This document shows, piece after piece, positions 50,697-56,062 of a DNA stretch of 56,062 nt. Origin of the DNA: Geobacter sp. UBA5730 (GTDB taxonomy: Bacteria > Desulfobacterota > Desulfuromonadia > Geobacterales > Pseudopelobacteraceae). Below the pieces are notes generated by a model that did no database searches, was not told where the DNA came from, and saw nothing but the letters and a program-made list of their open reading frames with translations. Both the position numbers and the translations under genes were made by a program. The stretch spans positions 1-56,062 of the forward strand of contig DIGE01000006.1 in the NCBI GenBank assembly GCA_002419465.1. Direction: 5' to 3'. Each line of letters starts with the position of its first letter. The stretch's first letter is position 1.

Positions 50697-52210
50697 CCGT
50701 GCGTGGCTACCGACCAAGTCTTACCTTCTCCATTCTGACCTCCCTGGCCTGTCTGCTGATTCTCACCTGGATTCTGTTCAGTCTGTTCGCCCTCAAGACC
50801 GCCGAGCGTGATCTGTATGCCCAGAAGGGTGACCATGCCCGGATGCTGTTGGCCACCTTTATCAATCAGTTGCCTGAATCACTGCCCAGCTTTCCTGAAG
50901 GGATGCTGCTGCTGAATACGCCTGCTGCCACCTATGCCGGCAAATTGGCCGAGGAACAGTCTTTTGAGCGATTGACCCTGTTGGATGCCAATGGCAAGGT
51001 TATTTACACGGTTGGGCAGGAAGAGAGCGATCAGTTTCGCCCCTTTGTCAGCCCTGGTACGCAATCCGACGAGGGGGTGATCCTGCCTGGTGGCGGCTCT
51101 CTGGCTCGCACATCTCCGGTTATCCGTAATGGACAACCGATCGGGCGGGCCGGTCTGGTACTGTCGCTCTCTGCTGAAAAGATCCGTTTGCAGCGCTCCC
51201 GGCAACTGTTTCTTTCCTACTTTGCCCTTGATTTTGTCCTCTTGCTGGTCATCGGTTCCTATTTGCTGGCAAAAATTGTGGTGAGTCCGGTCAACCGGCT
51301 GTTGGCTGCCACCGAGCGGATCACCGGCGGGGTGTATGGCCATCAGGTGACGGTGTCAGGTCCGCTTGAGTTGGCCCGGCTGGCTGAATCATTTAACGTC
51401 ATGTCCAACGTTCTGCAGCAGAAGGAAGACGAGGTCAGCGCCCATGTGCAATCTCTGCATGAGGTTAATCGCAAACTCAAGCTGGCCCGGGAAGAAGCGA
51501 TCCGTTCCGAAAAAATGGCTTCAGTGGGGCTCTTGGCAGCCGGAACGGCCCATGAGATTGGCACGCCACTGGCCTCGGTGATGGGCTATGCCGAGATTTT
51601 AGCCGCTGAGCTGGGACATGACCAGGTCCAGGCCGGCTATCTGCAGCGGATTCAGGAGGGGTGCGGACGAATTGACCGGATCGTGCGGGGTCTGCTGGAC
51701 TATGCCCGTCCCAAAAATTCCACCTTTGAGCGGGTGGACGTTGGACCTTTGGTGGCCAGTACCGTGGAGCTGCTGCAGCATCAGGGCCTGTTCAAACAGT
51801 GCCGGGTGGAATTGCGCTGTGCCGGACAGTTGCCATTGGTCTGCCTGGATCCCCACCAGCTGCAACAGGTCCTGATCAACCTGCTGATCAACAGTCATGA
51901 CGCCATGTCTGATCAGGGCGAACTGCTGGTGGAGGTGCGATCGGGCAGCCAGGAACAGGGAGCGTTGCCGGTCCAGATCAGCGTTCAGGACTCCGGCAGC
52001 GGGATCGCGGCAAAGGACCTGGAGAGAATCTTCGACCCTTTTTTCACCACCAAGGATCCTGGCCGCGGCACCGGTCTGGGGCTGGCCATTTCAGCACGGA
52101 TAGTCGAGAGCTTTGGCGGCAGGATTGATGTCCAGAGTACTCCCGGCAAGGGCAGCTGCTTTACGGTTTGTCTGCCTGCAGAGGACTGTACGGGGGGGCA
52201 GCCCGTATGA
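50693..52210 (+). CDS. Membrane sensor histidine kinase (NtrB/PilS-like)
   Basis: A 505-residue kinase from GTG 50693, overlapping the peptidase stop (GTGA). An open frame extends 7 codons further upstream, so the start is uncertain. Two membrane helices (about 10-33 and 174-195) bracket a periplasmic sensor of about 140 residues. HAMP (about 190-245) and a coiled coil lead to the H-box GTAHEIGTPLASV with His287. The HATPase domain has INLLINSHDA, DSGSGI and GRGTGLGL. Pairing with the next gene is certain from the 4-base overlap. Confidence 0.93.
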   Translation: MTVRGYRPSLTFSILTSLACLLILTWILFSLFALKTAERDLYAQKGDHARMLLATFINQLPESLPSFPEGMLLLNTPAATYAGKLAEEQSFERLTLLDANGKVIYTVGQEESDQFRPFVSPGTQSDEGVILPGGGSLARTSPVIRNGQPIGRAGLVLSLSAEKIRLQRSRQLFLSYFALDFVLLLVIGSYLLAKIVVSPVNRLLAATERITGGVYGHQVTVSGPLELARLAESFNVMSNVLQQKEDEVSAHVQSLHEVNRKLKLAREEAIRSEKMASVGLLAAGTAHEIGTPLASVMGYAEILAAELGHDQVQAGYLQRIQEGCGRIDRIVRGLLDYARPKNSTFERVDVGPLVASTVELLQHQGLFKQCRVELRCAGQLPLVCLDPHQLQQVLINLLINSHDAMSDQGELLVEVRSGSQEQGALPVQISVQDSGSGIAAKDLERIFDPFFTTKDPGRGTGLGLAISARIVESFGGRIDVQSTPGKGSCFTVCLPAEDCTGGQPV

Positions 52211-53559
52211 CACAGCCCCATATTCTGATCATCGATGACGAAGAGAGCCTGCGGCACATGCTGTCGGTGATGCTGCGCAAACAGGGCTTTGTGGTGGAAA
52301 CTGCATCCAGCGGCAGGGATGGGCTCCAAAAGCTCGCCAGTCATGCCTATGAGTTCATCCTGTGCGATATGAGAATGCCTGAGATGGACGGCCGTGACTT
52401 CCTGGCCCAGGCCATTGCCCGTGGTGCGACCGCTCCGATCATCATGATGACCGCCTATGGCAGTGTGGATACGGCGGTGTCCTGCATGCAGGAGGGGGCC
52501 TATGATTTCATCTCCAAGCCGTTCAAACAGGATGAGATCATTATCGTACTCAGAAAGGCTGAGGAGCGGGAACGGCTGAAAGAGGAAAACCGGCAGTTGC
52601 GGGCCCAGGCGGTATCCGGGAGCTCGTACCACGGTCTGACCGGTCGTAACCCGGCCATGCTGGCTCTGTACGATCAGATCGGACGGGTGGCCGATCTGAA
52701 GACCACGGTGTTGATCCAGGGTGAATCAGGCACCGGCAAGGAGCTTGTGGCGCGTGCGATCCATGCCAGTGGTATACGCAAGACCAAACCGTTTGTTGCA
52801 ATCAACTGCGGTGCCATCCCGGAAAGTCTGCTGGAGAGCGAGCTGTTTGGCCATGTAAGGGGAGCCTTTACCGGTGCAGCGGTGGATAAAGCCGGGCTTT
52901 TTGAACAGGCGGATGGCGGTACGCTGTTGTTGGATGAGGTGGGCGAGATGCCGCCATCGCTACAGGTCAAGCTGCTGCGCGTTTTACAGGAAGGCGAGAT
53001 CAGACGGGTAGGAGGCGGGCAGCCAAAGCAGGTGGATGTGCGGGTTATCTCGGCCACCGCCCGTGATCTGCAGGCCGAGGTGCGTGCCGGACGTTTCCGG
53101 GAAGATCTCTTTTTCCGGCTGAACGTCTTTACCCTGCAACTGCCCCCGCTACGTGAGCGGCTTGATGACCTGCCGCTGCTGGCGGACCAGTTTGTCCGCA
53201 GCTGCTCAACCCGTATCGGTCGTGAGCCAACTCCACGCCTGGCCTCCAGCGCACTCCGGCAACTGATGGCCCATGGCTGGCCCGGTAACGTGCGCGAATT
53301 GGAGAATGTAATCGAGCGCAGCCTGGTTTTGTGTGATGGCGACCAGCTCAACGAGTGCTGTCTGACCTCCGTTATCTCAGAGACAGACCAACCCGGCACT
53401 GACAACCTTTCCATCAAACAGGCCGAGCGGACCATGGAGATGGACCTGATCCGCCGGGCACTGGACCGGACCGGTGGCAATCGTACCCAGGCCGCCAAAA
53501 TCCTGGAAATCAGCCACCGGGCCCTGCAGTATAAATTGAAAGAGTATGGACTTGAATGA
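52207..53559 (+). CDS. Sigma-54-dependent response regulator (NtrC/PilR family)
   Basis: A 450-residue activator from ATG 52207 (MTQPHIL), overlapping the kinase stop by 4 bases. The receiver has phospho-acceptor Asp54 (LCDMRMPEMDG). The AAA+ domain has Walker A GESGTGKE, the sigma-54 contact motif GAFTGA and Walker B GGTLLLDEVGEM. The C-terminal Fis-type helix-turn-helix is GGNRTQAAKILEISHRALQYKLKEYGLE in part. A second, diverged copy of its last 66 bases lies beyond rhuM at 54702-54767. The window has rpoN and a sigma-54 promoter that it might serve. Confidence 0.95.
   Translation: MTQPHILIIDDEESLRHMLSVMLRKQGFVVETASSGRDGLQKLASHAYEFILCDMRMPEMDGRDFLAQAIARGATAPIIMMTAYGSVDTAVSCMQEGAYDFISKPFKQDEIIIVLRKAEERERLKEENRQLRAQAVSGSSYHGLTGRNPAMLALYDQIGRVADLKTTVLIQGESGTGKELVARAIHASGIRKTKPFVAINCGAIPESLLESELFGHVRGAFTGAAVDKAGLFEQADGGTLLLDEVGEMPPSLQVKLLRVLQEGEIRRVGGGQPKQVDVRVISATARDLQAEVRAGRFREDLFFRLNVFTLQLPPLRERLDDLPLLADQFVRSCSTRIGREPTPRLASSALRQLMAHGWPGNVRELENVIERSLVLCDGDQLNECCLTSVISETDQPGTDNLSIKQAERTMEMDLIRRALDRTGGNRTQAAKILEISHRALQYKLKEYGLE
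53494..53559 (+). repeat. Repeat copy A: intact 3' end of the sigma-54 regulator gene
   Basis: The last 22 codons of the regulator gene, including its TGA. It encodes AKILEISHRALQYKLKEYGLE. Copy B at 54702-54767 matches 55 of 66 bases. The rhuM gene lies between the copies, its stop abutting this copy's stop with no gap. Confidence 0.9.
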
Positions 53560-54618
53560 TTATTCGTTGTCGTTCTTGTTATGCGGCAACTGTTTTATTA
53601 AACGATCAAAGTCTGATTCAAACAGGCGATCCTGAACAATGCGATATTTTTCAAATTCGCTCTCGGCATGCGTTTTCGCGAGTTCCGCACTAACCTTGCC
53701 GGCGTTCTGTAGGATTTCACGATCCCAGAGTTTTAGAAAACCGCTCAGGCGGCTCTCCCAATCCTGCATCGTCATGGGAATACGGCGCATTGCCTGAACC
53801 TCTGCCATGTCCAGGTAAGCCGAAACGATACGCTGCATTTGCGCCAGCTCAAATTCAGAGAGGTAATTTTTGGCAATGGTTACGTCGTATTTGTGAATCT
53901 TGCAGTGAGGAGCGCCTTCCCAGCCGGTCAGCCCCATGTTTTCTTTGCGATGGTCGGCACGTTCAACGATGACCTCTGCCGCCGTTTGTCCATGAATCGC
54001 GTAGTGCATCTTGTTTTGCACAGCAGCAAAAAAACGTTGCGTGGCCGTTGCAGAGAGATCGTAGTCAACCGAGGTCGCATAGATGTCCGTGATCTTTTGA
54101 TAGAACTTACGTTCCGAGAGCCGAATTTCCCGGATTTTCTCCAGTTGTCGCTCAAAGAAGTCATTCGTTAGAATGCTGCCGCCGCCCTTAAGTCGGTCAA
54201 CGTCCATCGCCCAGCCCTGAATGGTGTAGTCTTTGACGATCTGGTTGGCCCATTTACGGAATTGCACTGCCCGCTCGTTCTCAATCTTGAAACCTACAGC
54301 GATGATGGCTTGCAAGCTGTAGTGCTTAACTTGATACTTTTTACCGTCCGCCGCAGTTGTTAAGTAGTACTTAATGACTGCGGTCTCTTCCAGTTCGTTG
54401 TCGGAAAAAATGCGCTTCAGGTGCTGATTGATGGCCGGCACAGACACGTTGTAGAGCGTGGCCATCATTTTTTGTGTCAGCCAGATGTTTTCATCTTCAT
54501 AGCGCATTTCCACGCTGACCTCTGACGAGCCGCTGGCAGCAACGAAGGTCAGATATTCTGCGGCTGATGATCGGACTATACCGGTAAGACAGACGGTGCT
54601 TTTAGTGTTTTTTTTCAT
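53560..54618 (-). CDS. rhuM: RhuM family protein
   Basis: A 352-residue protein matching the RhuM family (first noted on Salmonella pathogenicity island 3). The N-terminal half has the pattern ENIWLTQKMMATLYNVSVPAINQHLKRIF with a helix-turn-helix, then YYLTTAADGKKYQVKHYSLQAIIAVGFKI and RAVQFRKWANQIVKDYTIQG. The C-terminal half begins ATATQRFFAAVQNKMHYAIHGQTAAEVI and MGLTGWEGAPHCKIHKYDV. The biochemical role is not established. The gene is more A/T-rich than its neighbours, is antisense to the pilus block, and lies exactly between two copies of a gene end. Horizontal entry is likely. Confidence 0.9.
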   Translation of the reverse strand: MKKNTKSTVCLTGIVRSSAAEYLTFVAASGSSEVSVEMRYEDENIWLTQKMMATLYNVSVPAINQHLKRIFSDNELEETAVIKYYLTTAADGKKYQVKHYSLQAIIAVGFKIENERAVQFRKWANQIVKDYTIQGWAMDVDRLKGGGSILTNDFFERQLEKIREIRLSERKFYQKITDIYATSVDYDLSATATQRFFAAVQNKMHYAIHGQTAAEVIVERADHRKENMGLTGWEGAPHCKIHKYDVTIAKNYLSEFELAQMQRIVSAYLDMAEVQAMRRIPMTMQDWESRLSGFLKLWDREILQNAGKVSAELAKTHAESEFEKYRIVQDRLFESDFDRLIKQLPHNKNDNE

Positions 54619-54701
54619 GCCGCCTCCGTCAGTCAGAATAGATTATTAGCATTGTGTAACTATGCATCAGGGTGCCGTCAACCTAAATGTATATTTCCCC
54701 C

Positions 54702-54767
54702 GCCAAGGTCTTGGAGATCAGCCACCATCCCCTGCAGTATACATTAAAAGAGTACGGACTTGAATAA
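54702..54767 (+). pseudogene. Repeat copy B: orphan 3' end of a sigma-54 regulator gene
   Basis: Sixty-six bases that would encode AKVLEISHHPLQYTLKEYGLE followed by TAA, with 55 of 66 bases equal to 53494-53559. Most differences are silent; the changes Arg to His, Ala to Pro and Lys to Thr are not. Homology to the regulator stops 4-5 bases upstream of this point. It has no start codon or body, so it is a gene remnant. Confidence 0.85.
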
Positions 54768-54835
54768 GCGGTAATCCGTGGTATATCTCCGTTTGAATTC
54801 AACGGCAACCAACCGATGAATAGCCGGAGGTCACG

Positions 54836-55405
54836 GTGCTTGCAGACACATATAAACAAGCCGTTGCAGGCGGTTTCACGCTGCTGGAGCTGCTGATAGT
54901 GGTTGCCATCATCGCCTGTCTGGGGGCCATTGCCACACCGCTTGCAGCAAATTTTTACAGCGGTTGTGCACTCAAGACCGCCATGGGCGACATCTGTCTG
55001 CTGGTCAGGGAGGCCAGGGGGCTGGCACTCTCTTCTGACAGCCCCCACGCCGTAACCTTCAACCCTGCAACCGGTTTGGCCTCACTTGCGCTTTCTCGCG
55101 GCCCGGACAACCAGTGGAACACCCCCGATGATCGGGTGCTGAGTGCTGTCAAGATTGTCGGCAGGGGAGGGGGACTGCGCTTCGGGTATGGCAGTTGTGG
55201 ACCGATACCCGACCTTGCACCAACCGACGATGGCATTACCTTTCAGGTCAACAACTCCATGGTCTGCAATCATGATCTTTCCAGCAACGCCGGTACGGTC
55301 TACCTGGTGGCCGGCAATGACACCGCCATGGCACTCACCGCCAACTCATCAGCAAACGGTTACCGGCTGCGCCGTTGCAGTAACGGTACCTGGGGTGACC
55401 TGTAG
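54836..55405 (+). CDS. Type IV prepilin / GspH-like pseudopilin
   Basis: A 189-residue prepilin from GTG 54836, with GGAGG 5 bases upstream. The leader is 13 residues and ends in Gly13. Cleavage before Phe14 leaves FTLLELLIVVAIIACLGAI, with the Glu5 of the mature protein. The body is of the minor-pilin/GspH kind (about 175 residues; DICLLVREARGLALSSDSPHAVTF). It also has four Cys (two pairs, for example YGSCGPI and MVCNHDL), unusual for a main pilin. The peptidase gene 49914-50696 would process it. The rhuM islet separates it from the kinase-regulator pair. Confidence 0.9.
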   Translation: MLADTYKQAVAGGFTLLELLIVVAIIACLGAIATPLAANFYSGCALKTAMGDICLLVREARGLALSSDSPHAVTFNPATGLASLALSRGPDNQWNTPDDRVLSAVKIVGRGGGLRFGYGSCGPIPDLAPTDDGITFQVNNSMVCNHDLSSNAGTVYLVAGNDTAMALTANSSANGYRLRRCSNGTWGDL

Positions 55406-55527
55406 GTACGCAATTATTGCATACCATTCCTGCCTGTTTTTGCTCCCTACTCCGCAAAAAATGCGCGGCACGTTTATCTGTCAGAAAAAAATGTGCAAAT
55501 ACATCTACTTATATTGGTGTTTGCGCG

Positions 55528-55542
55528 TGGTACTGTTTTTGC
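55528..55542 (+). promoter_or_regulatory. Sigma-54 (-24/-12) promoter of the DsbC-like gene
   Basis: TGGTACTGTTTTTGC has the invariant GG and GC pairs at exactly the required spacing, and seven of eight key bases fit TGGCAC-N5-TTGC. It lies 52 bp before the ATG at 55594. The expected start of transcription is near 55554. The rest of the 188-bp gap shows nothing more. Confidence 0.65.
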
Positions 55543-55593
55543 TTGATACAGTGCGCCCCATGAACATTGTTACGTCGAAAGGAATCCTGCTGC

Positions 55594-56062
55594 ATGTCAC
55601 GTATCCTGCTCATCATACTTGCGCTTGCCCTGTTTTGTGCCCCTGCGTTGGCAAAAATGCCTGCCGGTAAAGAGGGCTGCGGTACCCAGGAGTGTTCGGC
55701 GTGCCATAGCCTGTCGGTTGAGGAAGCCAATAAACTGCTTTCCTTTGCCGGGGTTACCGTCAAATCGGTCAAGCCAGCCCCGGCCCGTGGCCTGTTCGAG
55801 GTGCTGTTTGAAAAGGGCAACGGCATCGGGCTGGTCTTTATTGATTTTGCCAAAAAGCACCTGTTGGAAGGGCAGGTCATGGACCTGACCACCAGACAGC
55901 CGGTGATCGCACATGAGCAGGAGCTGCCCCGTCCAAAGCAGTTCACCGGTGTTGATCCCACGCTGATCCCCCTGCAACACGCCTTCACCATCGGTAATCC
56001 CAAGGCCACAAAAAAAATCTATGTCTTCACCGATCCTGATTGTCCCTACTGCCGTACCCTGC
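55594..56062 (+). CDS. DsbC-like thioredoxin-fold protein with an N-terminal CxxCH, cut by window edge
   Basis: The window holds 156 codons. Residues 1-20 are a signal peptide ending in APALA. Soon after comes CSACH (Cys34, Cys37, His38), a haem c attachment motif in form. The region to about residue 130 resembles the dimerisation part of DsbC. KIYVFTDPDCPYCRTL carries the redox pair Cys150-Pro-Tyr-Cys153. DsbC/DsbG proteins isomerise or reduce periplasmic disulphides. AAAGGA lies 10 bases before the ATG. It might serve the cysteine-bearing prepilin just upstream, which is inference. Confidence 0.85.
   Translation, partial: MSRILLIILALALFCAPALAKMPAGKEGCGTQECSACHSLSVEEANKLLSFAGVTVKSVKPAPARGLFEVLFEKGNGIGLVFIDFAKKHLLEGQVMDLTTRQPVIAHEQELPRPKQFTGVDPTLIPLQHAFTIGNPKATKKIYVFTDPDCPYCRTL

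Noticed and set aside
53560..54767. A complete integrative element around rhuM
   Set aside because: No integrase, transposase or exact terminal repeats are visible. Only the imperfect 66-bp gene-end duplication supports insertion.
1..56062. tRNA, rRNA or CRISPR features
   Set aside because: No cloverleaf-like segment, rRNA sequence or regularly spaced repeats were recognised by eye. A covariance-model search was not possible.

Overview
The window reads as chromosomal DNA of a Gram-negative, respiratory member of the Desulfobacterota, most likely a Geobacter/Trichlorobacter-type organism. This is an inference from gene content and order, not from a database search. The pointers are a large chemosensory cluster, haem-binding CxxCH proteins (a P460-type cytochrome and a DsbC-like protein), the run kdsA-kdsD-kdsC-lptC-lptA-lptB-rpoN-hpf-hprK-rapZ-EIIA-HPr, and a type IV pilus assembly/regulation block. 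Most genes are GC-rich. The toxin-antitoxin pair near the left end and the rhuM gene near the right end are visibly richer in A and T.

Layout, left to right. (1) 1-2.0 kb is an accessory edge: a Fic-domain protein (minus strand, running off the left end) and a RelB/RelE-type toxin-antitoxin pair. (2) 2.2-11.2 kb is one gene of about 3,017 codons for a cyclic beta-glucan synthase-like (NdvB-type) protein. (3) 11.6-14.0 kb holds kdsB-pyrG (minus strand). (4) 14.1-28.0 kb is a minus-strand chemosensory cluster. In transcription order it is P460 cytochrome, receiver protein, soluble degenerate chemoreceptor-like protein, STAS protein, CheY, CheA, membrane chemoreceptor, CheW, histidine kinase, CheD, CheR, a second CheD, CheB, EAL-HDOD protein. 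(5) 28.3-32.7 kb (plus) links nucleotide and flavin metabolism: dCMP deaminase, nrdR, ribD, ribE, ribBA, queH. (6) 32.8-41.0 kb mixes a 55-residue ferredoxin, ackA, a TPR protein, ptsP, an unusual coiled-coil/J-domain-like/LRR protein, an Hda-like gene and ruvB. (7) 41.1-49.9 kb (plus) is the Kdo/lipopolysaccharide export genes, rpoN, hpf, hprK, rapZ, EIIA and HPr. (8) 49.9-56.1 kb holds a prepilin peptidase, a histidine kinase, a sigma-54 activator, a prepilin-like protein and a DsbC-like protein cut by the right end. A rhuM gene interrupts this last block.

How the parts fit. The Kdo genes (kdsA, kdsB, kdsC, kdsD) and the Lpt genes make and move lipopolysaccharide, but kdsB-pyrG lies 28 kb from kdsA in the opposite orientation. 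A single inversion with breakpoints near 11.5 and 41.0 kb would reunite them. The PTS-type proteins (PtsP, HPr with His15 and Ser46, HprK, a mannose-type EIIA) have no sugar permease here and look regulatory. RpoN, an NtrC-type activator and a well-formed -24/-12 promoter all occur in the window.

The clearest structural anomaly is at 53.5-54.8 kb. The last 66 bases of the sigma-54 activator gene reappear, 83% identical, on the far side of rhuM, as though a small islet had entered the 3' end of the gene. The most interesting functional set is the chemosensory cluster. It starts with a haem protein and carries cysteine-rich sensory parts, two CheD proteins and a soluble divergent receptor-like protein. 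No rRNA, tRNA, CRISPR array or complete insertion sequence was seen.
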